Program-made: the position numbers and the translations under genes
From: UKL13-2 sp043773745
Lineage (GTDB): Bacteria > Pseudomonadota > Gammaproteobacteria > Burkholderiales > Usitatibacteraceae
DNA: 64,000 nucleotides
Direction: 5' to 3'
Assembly (NCBI GenBank): GCA_043773745.1
Contig: JAYVEV010000116.1
Location: forward strand, 1 to 64,000
Notes under the pieces: model-generated
Told to the model about the DNA's origin: nothing
The model's database searches: none
The model's input: the letters and a program-made list of their open reading frames with translations, nothing else
In this document: positions 53,605 to 61,493 of the stretch, in pieces
Position numbering within the stretch: position 1 is the first letter of the stretch
How the letters are laid out: each line of letters opens with the position of its first letter

Positions 53605-54773
53605 TTTTTTCTCCACATAAACCAGGCAACCAAAAACATTAGCGCATTGAATACCAGCGCAAATAGGATTGATGCATTCACCGGCGCAACCGGCAGCGCT
53701 TGCAGCGGCGCATAGATAAGCGCTTTCAGCGATAACAATTTGCCATCGGCCTGCGTGAATTTAATAAAGCCCAACATTTTGGCAATCAGTCCCGATAGTG
53801 CAAAAATGAACAGCGCGTTCATGCCGTAAATCGTGAACGGCAGAAAAAGCCGGCGCGATTTTTCGCGAAGCAATGTGGATTCAATGGCATCCATGAACCA
53901 ATAAAACGCGCCAAAAATAATCAACGCCCAGCCGGTCATGAAAATGCAATATGACGTGCTCCACAGGCTTTTGTTGATCGGCATAACGACTGCCCCAAGC
54001 ATCACGCCCAGCCAAAGACAAAGAAGCCCCGCCAACAGTATCCAAACAGTTTTTTCAATCTTGCCCACGCTGGTCAATAACCAGCGGCCCAGCAACACAC
54101 CGAATAATTGGCTGCACAGCGCGGGAATGGTGCTCACCAAGCCTTCCGGGTCCCATGTTTTAGACTTGACCCACATGTGTCCCTGTAAAAAAATCCGATC
54201 CACAAACGCGCCAAAGTCACGTCCCGGCTCCAGCACGCCAGCGCCGATTACACCATTCACATCGGGCACCGGTACCCATAACATCAAGCCGGTATATAGC
54301 GTGAGTAATGCCGCAATCCAGTAGCACTGTTGCCGCCAATTGAAATAAATGACGATCGGCGCCGCCAGCATGGTGCAAATGGCAATGCGCTGCAGCACGC
54401 CGGGAATGCGCAGGGTTTCAGGATTGAAGTTGGGAATAAAATTGAGCGCCAAGCCAATCAAAAAAATGAGCGCCGCACGCTTGAACAGCTGAATCAACAA
54501 CTGCGTTTTATCATCGCCCGCCTCGGCACGGCGGCCCAGCGAAAACGTCATCGACGCGCCGCAAATGAACAAGAAAAACGGGAAAATCCAATCGGTAAAT
54601 GTCCAGCCATTCCATTCGGCGTGGCCTAGTTGGGAATAAATATTGCCCCAATCACCGGGATTATTAACCAGCACCATAGCGGCGATGGTGAAGCCGCGAA
54701 AAGCGTCGAGCGAGATAAGTCTGTTGTTGGGGCGGGGGGGCGGAAGGCTGTCCGCTGCTTTGATCCCACTCAT
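53586..54773 (-). CDS. NagX-like membrane acyltransferase (DUF5009/HGSNAT type)
   Basis: A 395-residue inner-membrane protein with about ten helices. The N-terminal signature LISLDAFRGFTIAAMVLVNNPGDW and FTDWIFPFFLFICGASM place it with NagX and heparan-alpha-glucosaminide N-acetyltransferase-like proteins. NagX recurs in chitin/GlcNAc utilisation clusters of Shewanella and Xanthomonas, but its reaction there is unproven. Here it sits between AmpG-like and DigH-like genes, overlapping the permease stop by four bases and the glycosidase start by 19. It could acylate, or help move, an amino sugar across the inner membrane. Confidence 0.88.
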   Translation of the reverse strand: MSGIKAADSLPPPRPNNRLISLDAFRGFTIAAMVLVNNPGDWGNIYSQLGHAEWNGWTFTDWIFPFFLFICGASMTFSLGRRAEAGDDKTQLLIQLFKRAALIFLIGLALNFIPNFNPETLRIPGVLQRIAICTMLAAPIVIYFNWRQQCYWIAALLTLYTGLMLWVPVPDVNGVIGAGVLEPGRDFGAFVDRIFLQGHMWVKSKTWDPEGLVSTIPALCSQLFGVLLGRWLLTSVGKIEKTVWILLAGLLCLWLGVMLGAVVMPINKSLWSTSYCIFMTGWALIIFGAFYWFMDAIESTLLREKSRRLFLPFTIYGMNALFIFALSGLIAKMLGFIKFTQADGKLLSLKALIYAPLQALPVAPVNASILFALVFNALMFLVAWFMWRKKWFVKV

Positions 54774-56074
54774 TCCTCAATCTTCCGGCCAAAGTTTGGA
54801 TCTATTTTCAGGAATGCGGCAACCGCAAGTGAAGGTAATGTGCAAATACAAACCCATATAAAAAAGTGCGGATAACCCAGTTGTGTCTGAATCCAGCCGC
54901 TGGCCATGCCGGGCAACATCATGCCGAGCGCCATGAAGCCAGTACAAATCGCATAGTGCGCGGTCTTATGTTCATTGGCACCGTCGGCATCGGCGACCAT
55001 GATCATGAACAGCAGGTACGCAGCAAAACCGAAGCCATAACCAAATTGTTCAATGGCAATGGCCGCAGAAATAATCGAAATACTGGCCGGCAAGGTGTAC
55101 GCCAAAAACACAAATGCCAGATTGGGAATATGCACCGCCAGCAACATCGGCCACAACCATTTTTTTAGCCCGCCGCGAGAAATTACATAGCCGCCAAGCA
55201 AGCCACCGAGCGTGAGTGAGATTACGCCAACCGTGCCGTAGGCAAAGCCCACATCAGTGGTCGTCAAACCTAACCCACCTTTTGCGGTGAGGTCGAGCAT
55301 GAAAGGTGCCACCAATTTCAATGCCTGCGCTTCTCCCAACCGAAAGGTCAGCAAAAAAGCCAGCACCAGGAAAATATCTTTATGTTTGAAAAACGATGCG
55401 AAGGTTTGCAAAAATTCTTTGATGGCGTTCTTGTCTTTGGCAGTCGCGTAATCACTGATCGGCCTGGGCAACACAAAGCGGTGATAGACAAACAATAAAA
55501 GAAACATTCCCGCCAGCACAAACATGACGATTTGCCAGGCCAGCGTCACATTGCCGGTGTTCTCAGTTAGCTTGCCCGCCAGCAGCACCAAACCGCCCTG
55601 CCCCGCCAAGGTTGCCACCCGATAAAAAGTGCTGCGCACCCCGACAAATGCAGCCTGCTCATGCTGCTTCAGGGCCAGCATATAAAACCCATCAGCGGCA
55701 ATATCGTGTGTGGCCGAACTAAACGCCATCAGCCAAAATACTGCCAGCGAAATCTGGAAAAATCCGGACATCGGCAATGTAAACGCCACCGACGCCAATG
55801 CCGCACCAATCACCAATTGCAGCGCGACAATCCAGAAGCGTTTGGTCCGAAACATATCCACAAACGGCGACCAAAGCGGCTTGATGACCCACGGTAAATA
55901 CAGCCAGCTAGTGTAGAGCGCAATATCAGTATTGGAAATGCCCAGATTTTTGTACATGATGACCGAGAGCGTCATCACCACGACATAGGGAATACCCTGG
56001 CCAAAGTAAAGCGTGGGAATCCAGCGCCATGGGCTTTTCGATTGCTGCTCAGCGGGTAGTGCTGGTGATTTCAC
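54770..56074 (-). CDS. ampG: AmpG-like muropeptide permease (MFS)
   Basis: An inner-membrane facilitator of the AmpG type (434 residues, about 12 helices), expected to import GlcNAc-anhydroMurNAc species. Family features are WRWIPTLYFGQGIPYVVV, MYKNLGISNTDIALYTSWLYLPWVIKPLWSPFVD (residues 43-76, split), FSSATHDIAADGFYMLAL and EQFGYGFGFAAYLLFM. Other bacteria have AmpG-like transporters for other saccharides, so specificity is inferred from the MurQ and AmiD neighbours. It is 45 bases downstream of murQ and overlaps the acyltransferase by ATGA. Confidence 0.86.
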   Translation of the reverse strand: MKSPALPAEQQSKSPWRWIPTLYFGQGIPYVVVMTLSVIMYKNLGISNTDIALYTSWLYLPWVIKPLWSPFVDMFRTKRFWIVALQLVIGAALASVAFTLPMSGFFQISLAVFWLMAFSSATHDIAADGFYMLALKQHEQAAFVGVRSTFYRVATLAGQGGLVLLAGKLTENTGNVTLAWQIVMFVLAGMFLLLFVYHRFVLPRPISDYATAKDKNAIKEFLQTFASFFKHKDIFLVLAFLLTFRLGEAQALKLVAPFMLDLTAKGGLGLTTTDVGFAYGTVGVISLTLGGLLGGYVISRGGLKKWLWPMLLAVHIPNLAFVFLAYTLPASISIISAAIAIEQFGYGFGFAAYLLFMIMVADADGANEHKTAHYAICTGFMALGMMLPGMASGWIQTQLGYPHFFIWVCICTLPSLAVAAFLKIDPNFGRKIEE

Positions 56075-56119
56075 TCATTGCTCCAATCTAAAGTACGCCT
56101 TGGGAAATTATCTCAAGCA

Positions 56120-57004
56120 TTATTTGCTCAAGGCGACTCTCACACTCCCATGGGCGGTGGCGAGGCAAGTAATCGCCTCGTCAATGCTGATATTTTTTTT
56201 GATGGAAACAATCGCAACCTTCACTTGGTACTGGCAGGCTTCCAGTATGCGGTGCGCGGTTGCCTCGTCGGCGTCGGTTACCAACATCGTCAGGCTGATC
56301 GTCCGCTTGATCAACTTGGCATTGGTCGGCTTAACGTCCACCATCAGGTTGCCATAGACCTTGTGCAAACGCACCATCACCGAGCTTGAAAATGTATTCA
56401 GCGCAATTTTTTGTGCCGTGCCAGCTTTCAGGCGGGTGCTGCCCGAAATAACTTCAGCACCGGTATCCAGTGTGATGCCAATCTCAGCCTCCTTGGTCAC
56501 GGGCGCGTCCGGGTTATTGGCCATGCCGATCGTCAGCGCACCACGGCTTCTTGCCGCCTTGATGGCCCCCATCACATAGGGCGTCGCGCCGGAAGCGGCC
56601 AGCAACAGCACCACATCGTTCACCCCCACATCGGCAGCAGCAATATCTGTTGCGCCTTGGTCGCGATTATCTTCGGCACCTTCAATGGCCACATAAACTG
56701 CTTCGCGGCCACCGGCAAGCAAGGACACCGCGCGTTTTTGCGGCCATGAAAAAGTTGGGTAAAGCTCCACGCTGTCGAGAAGCCCCAAGCGGCCGGACGT
56801 ACCAGCACCGACATAAATAAGACGGCCTCCTGCCTCAAGCCTCGGTACCGCCGCCTCGACTGCGGCCGCGATTTGCGTGGCGGCGGCGCGCACCGCATTG
56901 ACAGCATTGGTCTGGTCATCAATAAAAGCATAGACGAGATCCATGACGGGATACTCATCCAGAAGTACATGCTGGGTGCTGGGCGTTTCAGTATTAAGGG
57001 TCAA
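56120..57004 (-). CDS. murQ: N-acetylmuramic acid 6-phosphate etherase MurQ
   Basis: A cytoplasmic SIS-domain lyase that converts MurNAc-6-phosphate to GlcNAc-6-phosphate and D-lactate. The 294-residue product (E. coli MurQ 298) has YVGAGTSGRLGLLDSVELYPTF with the catalytic Glu, AIEGAEDN with the second acidic residue, ASGATPYVMGAIKAARSRGA and STRLKAGTAQKIALNTFSS. First gene of a seven-gene minus-strand operon: murQ, ampG-like, nagX-like, digH-like, kinase, amiD, beta-lactamase homologue. Motif copy C lies about 120 bases upstream and probably controls the operon. Confidence 0.95.
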   Translation of the reverse strand: MTLNTETPSTQHVLLDEYPVMDLVYAFIDDQTNAVNAVRAAATQIAAAVEAAVPRLEAGGRLIYVGAGTSGRLGLLDSVELYPTFSWPQKRAVSLLAGGREAVYVAIEGAEDNRDQGATDIAAADVGVNDVVLLLAASGATPYVMGAIKAARSRGALTIGMANNPDAPVTKEAEIGITLDTGAEVISGSTRLKAGTAQKIALNTFSSSVMVRLHKVYGNLMVDVKPTNAKLIKRTISLTMLVTDADEATAHRILEACQYQVKVAIVSIKKNISIDEAITCLATAHGSVRVALSK

Positions 57005-57123
57005 AATAGGCCTTAAGTAATGCAGTTAATTGAAGGAAACACGCTTTGAAATAAAAGCAGGTCTTTAGTAAACAGATTAGACAAAATGGAGGTGAACCAC
57101 GCTAAACTAGCCCAAATTTATAC

Positions 57124-57164
57124 TAATACCAATAAAGTACCAATTCCAACACTTTGCTACCACT
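57124..57164 (+). promoter_or_regulatory. Shared bipartite operator-like motif, copy C (between murQ and DigH-like gene 2)
   Basis: The site is TAATACCAATAAA-g-TACCAAT, then CACTTTGCTACCACT, nearly identical to copy A. Its TACCA half-sites at 57127, 57138 and 57158 are spaced 11 and 20 bp. It lies between the divergent murQ and glycosidase genes and could regulate both. Relative to murQ it has the same orientation and similar distance (about 120 bases) as copies A and B to their receptors. Confidence 0.75.
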
Positions 57165-57180
57165 CTGGCTAAAATGCAAT

Positions 57181-58815
57181 ATGTCTTTTATAAAACTGCA
57201 ACTTGAGGTGATCAGCTTGGGCACATCGCGATTACGATTATTCAAATCGGTGAGAAACCCATTATTGCAGTTATTCAAGCGGACTCAGCACGTCCTGCTT
57301 TGCACGTTTTTTCTTGGCTTTTCAGGCTGCGCAGCGATTGTTTCGCCTTCAACTGTACGCGGGACGACTGGTACAACGGAAGTGCGCGGCACCTGGATAA
57401 CGACCACTGCGAACGACGCTATCGCGACTCCCGCCAATACCGCAAGCACCATGCAGCGCTTACGCGAGATCGGTTTGAACACCGTCTATGTCGAGGTATG
57501 GAAAAACGGTTATACCCAATTTCCCTCAGCAATATTGAAACGCGCTATTGGGGTTGAGGGTCGCGACAACCCGGCAAGCACCACCTTGCCAGGCTCAACC
57601 TCATCCCGTGATTTATTGCAGGAAACATTGATTCAAGCGCACCGCCATGGCCTGCTTTATATCGCCTGGTTTGAGTATGGCTTTATGGCCGCCCACAAAG
57701 ACACCATGAACCATTTACGCCGCCAAAAACCGACTTGGCTGAGCCGCGATATCAAGGGCAGCGAAGTTGCCCCGAACGGATTTGTCTGGCTTAACCCGCT
57801 GCATCCAGAGGCACGCAGGCTGCTGCTCGATCTGGTGCTGGAAGCCATCGACAAATACGATATTGATGGCGTACAGCTCGATGACCGGATTGTCTGGCCG
57901 CACATCACGATGGGCTATGACGATTACACCCAAAAAATGTATGCCCGCGAGCATGACGGCAAACTGCCGCCAGCCGATTATCAAGACGCGGAGTGGATGC
58001 GCTGGCGCGCTGACAAAGTCACGGAATACGCCAGACAATTTGTGCAGGAAATACGCGCCAAACGTCCAGGCCTGCTCATTTCCCTGAGCCCGGCGGTGTA
58101 TCCATGGTCATGGGAAAATTATTTGCTGGAGTGGCCGCGCTGGAGCGCATGGACCGCGCAGGATCGTCTGCCATCCCTAACAGCAAAGGCAGCAGAGACG
58201 ACTCCCCGCTGGGATGAATTCATCCCGCAGACTTATCGGCTTGGCTATGTCGATTTTGAAAAAACCTGGCTGGCACAAGTCGCCGCCATGAAGGCTTTGG
58301 GTGCTGACCGGCAGCAAGATTTAATCGCCGGCATTCGTATTGTGGGTGAGGGCCCGGATTCGAGCTGGCAACAATTGCGTGATTCGATTTTGCTAGCCCG
58401 CAACACGGGCAATGGCGGGCATGTACTGTGGTTCAGTCGCGGTGTAACCGATCTTTATGCGAAAGAGCTGACTCATTTTTACGTGGCCAGCGGTCCTGCA
58501 ACTTCACCTTATTTCCCCGCTGGATGGCGCAAGCCTGCCATTTCACTTTACCGTGCGCCACTGGCCGAACGGGGCGGACAGGATGGTCGCACCGCATGGT
58601 TCGCAGCCGATTTACCAAGAGGCCGCTATCGTATGATTGCGTTTGATGGCCGAGGTTGGGAATACCTGAATGACCAGACGATTGATGGCAATGTTAGCGT
58701 CAACAGCCGGGTTTATTTTTATTTGCCGGGGCACTATCAACAAGCTGAACTACTGATTGACCGGCGGGAAGATATAAAAAAATCACGCAACACTAGCGCT
58801 GGCTCGGTGAACTAA
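57181..58815 (+). CDS. GHL10/DUF187-type glycoside hydrolase lipoprotein 2 (divergent DigH-like)
   Basis: A 544-residue predicted lipoprotein (lipobox FLGFSGC) distantly related to the DigH-like protein encoded at 51919. The barrel shows VRGTWITTTANDAIAT, LREIGLNTVYVEVWKNGYTQFPS, GLLYIAWFEYGFMAAHK, FVWLNPLHPEARRLLLD and YDIDGVQLDDRIVWP, where the IDGV-DD motif is shared with paralogue 1. The start is uncertain. ATG 57181 lacks a ribosome site; TTG 57217 has GAGGTG six bases upstream and may be the true start. It is divergent from murQ and is followed by the phosphodiester glycosidase gene. Confidence 0.86.
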   Translation: MSFIKLQLEVISLGTSRLRLFKSVRNPLLQLFKRTQHVLLCTFFLGFSGCAAIVSPSTVRGTTGTTEVRGTWITTTANDAIATPANTASTMQRLREIGLNTVYVEVWKNGYTQFPSAILKRAIGVEGRDNPASTTLPGSTSSRDLLQETLIQAHRHGLLYIAWFEYGFMAAHKDTMNHLRRQKPTWLSRDIKGSEVAPNGFVWLNPLHPEARRLLLDLVLEAIDKYDIDGVQLDDRIVWPHITMGYDDYTQKMYAREHDGKLPPADYQDAEWMRWRADKVTEYARQFVQEIRAKRPGLLISLSPAVYPWSWENYLLEWPRWSAWTAQDRLPSLTAKAAETTPRWDEFIPQTYRLGYVDFEKTWLAQVAAMKALGADRQQDLIAGIRIVGEGPDSSWQQLRDSILLARNTGNGGHVLWFSRGVTDLYAKELTHFYVASGPATSPYFPAGWRKPAISLYRAPLAERGGQDGRTAWFAADLPRGRYRMIAFDGRGWEYLNDQTIDGNVSVNSRVYFYLPGHYQQAELLIDRREDIKKSRNTSAGSVN

Positions 58816-58872
58816 CTTAGCCCCCATTTAGCTCCCCAAGCTCCCCAACCTTTCCACTCTATTTCCACATCA

Positions 58873-59871
58873 ATGAATATCAAAATTTTTGCAGCGCTGC
58901 TGTTTTTCACGGTCACCTTCAACGCTTGGGCGCAAGACGTCGCCAAGCCGCCTGTTGTCAATGCGCCAACAACTCAAACCAAGCCGTTCTCGGTTGAACG
59001 CTTCAATCTCCCCGGCCCGGTCGCTGGCGTGGCCGTAAAAATTGATCTGGATGATCCGCGCGTACATGTGCAGGTTGCGCTTGCCGACAATCGCGATCCT
59101 GATGGTGCCGGGCCCAGCGTCGGCTTGCTGGACACGCCCAGCAACGTCGCACGTAAGCAGGATTTTCAAATCACGCTGAACGCCAGCTACTTCGCAGCGC
59201 CCCTTGCAAGGGAATTCGGCGGGCAAAAAATTCGCTATTTTGTGGGCAACGGCGCCTATCCCGTTGGCTGGCATTTTTCCGATGGAAAGCTCATTTCATC
59301 GCCAGCCAACAAGGGGATGCGCGCAACCCTCATTGTGCATACCAATGGCAAAGTGACTTTCAGCGATCAGGTTAAAAGTCTGCCGCCCGATACCCAATTT
59401 GCCGTCAGCGGCAATGCCATGATCCTCAGCAATGGTATGGCCACACCTCCCGCCGTCGATCTTGTGCGCCATCCGCGCAGTGCGGTCGGCATCAGCAAAA
59501 ATGGCAAGACGCTCATCATGATTGCCGTTGATGGTCGCCAGGAGAAAAGTCGTGGTGTCACGCTGGGTGAACTGGCCGCAATATTCCAGCGCTATGAAGC
59601 AGACAGCGCCATTAATCTTGACGGCGGCGGCAGCACCTCGCTGGTACTCAAAGATCCCGGCACCGGCGTCTTCTCGATCATCAATCAACCATCCGATCTA
59701 TCAAGCCTGAAGCTGTTGACCGCAACAGGAGCAGCAATGGGGATAGCGATTGAGCGACCCGTAGTGGATGTGATCGGCATCAAAATTGACTCTGCTGCCA
59801 ATGAAAATTCAGCCGTATTGTCCGCCCCGCAAACTGCCCCTAAAACTGCCCACGAGCAGCCCAGTCATTGA
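58873..59871 (+). CDS. Phosphodiester glycosidase family (NAGPA-like) secreted protein
   Basis: A 332-residue exported protein (signal ending FNAWAQ) with a NAGPA domain, named after the human enzyme that removes GlcNAc from GlcNAc-1-phosphodiesters. Visible motifs are RFNLPGPVAGVAVKIDLDD, ITLNASYFAA, HPRSAVGISKNGKTLIMIAVDG and the diagnostic INLDGGGSTSLVLKD. It follows the DigH-like gene by 57 bases on the same strand, so the two may be co-transcribed. Substrates in bacteria are mostly undefined; wall-linked sugar phosphates or MurNAc-containing fragments are possible here. Confidence 0.9.
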   Translation: MNIKIFAALLFFTVTFNAWAQDVAKPPVVNAPTTQTKPFSVERFNLPGPVAGVAVKIDLDDPRVHVQVALADNRDPDGAGPSVGLLDTPSNVARKQDFQITLNASYFAAPLAREFGGQKIRYFVGNGAYPVGWHFSDGKLISSPANKGMRATLIVHTNGKVTFSDQVKSLPPDTQFAVSGNAMILSNGMATPPAVDLVRHPRSAVGISKNGKTLIMIAVDGRQEKSRGVTLGELAAIFQRYEADSAINLDGGGSTSLVLKDPGTGVFSIINQPSDLSSLKLLTATGAAMGIAIERPVVDVIGIKIDSAANENSAVLSAPQTAPKTAHEQPSH

Positions 59872-59892
59872 CAGGAAGATGCAAAGATTGCG

Positions 59893-60912
59893 CTACCGCC
59901 GCTGCTTAACCCCGTTGTAATCCACCACCTGACACCCCAAACCGCCGGGGTTCTCGCAGCAGGCCGCGAGCTTTTTTGCACTCTCGGCAAAAATTTGATC
60001 CCACTGCATTTTGCTGTGCATATTTCCCGGCGACATCCAGTGCGACAGCGGATATTGCTGCGCGGCAGCGTCTTGCCCGGGACTGGCGAGCTGACCGGTA
60101 GATTCAAGCAGCGCAACGTGGCAGGAATTCATATTGCCGATGCGGTGGCAGGTGGTGCAGGTATTACCGCGGGTGGTGATGCCGAAGGGTTTCTGCCAGC
60201 GCTGAAAATCAGCACCGATATCGTTTTTGTATTTACCAAATGGGTCGCCCGGCACGAGCTTGGCTTGAGCGATGAACGGGCTGTACATGAACGGGCCGCT
60301 GTCGTGGCAATTCACGCACTGCGCCTGAGCTGTTACGGCGGGTGGATTCCAGATGTTGCCTGCCACCGGTGCCTCTGTTGGCGAAGACACCCTGCGTCCG
60401 TCAATACCGTGTGCGGCACTCAACGGCGCGGCCGCGACCGCCTGAAACCAGCAGGTACTACCCGAGCGCACATTGTGGGCGACGATGTCAATCTCGTCGA
60501 ACAGTGTTGATGCTGCCGGGCGGATTTTCTTTTGGCGGCAGATGGCGCTGATCTGCGCCACATTGTCGTCGCGCAACAGCAGCACGCGCGAGTACGGAAC
60601 GCACTGCCCGTCGGTCTGTTGTGAGGCGGGCTCGACCAGCAGAGACGGCTTATCGCACACCATCTGCGGTGTGTAGGTCGCGGGCGTCTTGCCATTGACG
60701 GTGATGGGAATCAAAACACCATCCATGCAACTAAAGGCGGGAACGGGAGAAACTTTGGCGGCGCATTCCTGGCCATATTGAAGCGCGGTTTGCGACGGCA
60801 GCTGGGGTAATAGCGCGGCAGCCTGCGCGATACTCGAAAATACGCCGACTATAACTATCGCTTCAGCAATCACAAACACAGCAACCATCATCGAACGAAG
60901 TGAACTGTTCAT
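59893..60912 (-). CDS. Exported di-haem cytochrome subunit of a molybdenum hydroxylase operon
   Basis: A 339-residue periplasmic protein with a signal/anchor helix (MMVAVFVIAEAIVIVGVF). It has two c-type haem-binding motifs, CVNCH (residues 199-203) and CTTCH (252-256), plus many additional Cys. Outside the haem sites I do not recognise a named family. Its start overlaps the 2Fe-2S subunit stop by four bases, so it is most likely the electron acceptor of the molybdenum hydroxylase, passing electrons to the respiratory chain. It is convergent with the phosphodiester glycosidase gene. Confidence 0.78.
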   Translation of the reverse strand: MNSSLRSMMVAVFVIAEAIVIVGVFSSIAQAAALLPQLPSQTALQYGQECAAKVSPVPAFSCMDGVLIPITVNGKTPATYTPQMVCDKPSLLVEPASQQTDGQCVPYSRVLLLRDDNVAQISAICRQKKIRPAASTLFDEIDIVAHNVRSGSTCWFQAVAAAPLSAAHGIDGRRVSSPTEAPVAGNIWNPPAVTAQAQCVNCHDSGPFMYSPFIAQAKLVPGDPFGKYKNDIGADFQRWQKPFGITTRGNTCTTCHRIGNMNSCHVALLESTGQLASPGQDAAAQQYPLSHWMSPGNMHSKMQWDQIFAESAKKLAACCENPGGLGCQVVDYNGVKQRR

Positions 60913-61493
60913 TTCGCCACCCCGCTATTGGTTTTATTTTTTGCCACACCTGCACCGGTAACCAATCCCTGTTCAGCCAAAATCACCGCGCGGATGGCGC
61001 GGTAATATCGCTCGTAACCGGTACAACGACAAATGTGTTGACCCACAGCATCAGCGATTGCGCTGTCGAGCAGATCAAACGGCACTGGGGCTATGCGCAG
61101 CCGCTCAATGAGCATATTGGTGGCCATCACAAAACCCGGCGTGCAATAGCCGCACTGAAAAGCGAAGTGATTCAGAAATGCCTGCTGCACAGGACTCAAC
61201 TTGTCTGGATGCGCCACGCCTTCGATGGTGGTAATGCTTTGTCCATCCAACAGCACTGCGGGCGTCGAGCAAGCTAGGAGTGGCTGCGAGATACTTTGCG
61301 GCGTGAGTTTGACCGCCACCGTGCAGGCCTTGCAGACACCGATACCGCAACAAAGTTTGGTGCCGGTCAGCCCCAACTCTTCCTGTAAAAAATCAACCAG
61401 CGCAAGATCATCACTTACGGTGCGCTGTACCAACTGGCCGTTGATGCGCAGGCTGATCGGCAGGGATTTTACTTCTGGGGTATTGGAGTTCAT
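60909..61493 (-). CDS. 2Fe-2S subunit of a xanthine-dehydrogenase-family oxidoreductase
   Basis: A 194-residue small subunit with two 2Fe-2S domains, as in isoquinoline 1-oxidoreductase and related aldehyde or nicotinate hydroxylases. The plant-type cluster is at KLCCGIGVCKAC (Cys near 48, 54, 57) with Cys75; the helical cluster uses CGYCTPG (114, 117) and CRCTGYERY (155, 157). Start and stop overlap the large subunit and the cytochrome genes by four bases each, so all three are translationally coupled. Confidence 0.94.
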   Translation of the reverse strand: MNSNTPEVKSLPISLRINGQLVQRTVSDDLALVDFLQEELGLTGTKLCCGIGVCKACTVAVKLTPQSISQPLLACSTPAVLLDGQSITTIEGVAHPDKLSPVQQAFLNHFAFQCGYCTPGFVMATNMLIERLRIAPVPFDLLDSAIADAVGQHICRCTGYERYYRAIRAVILAEQGLVTGAGVAKNKTNSGVAK

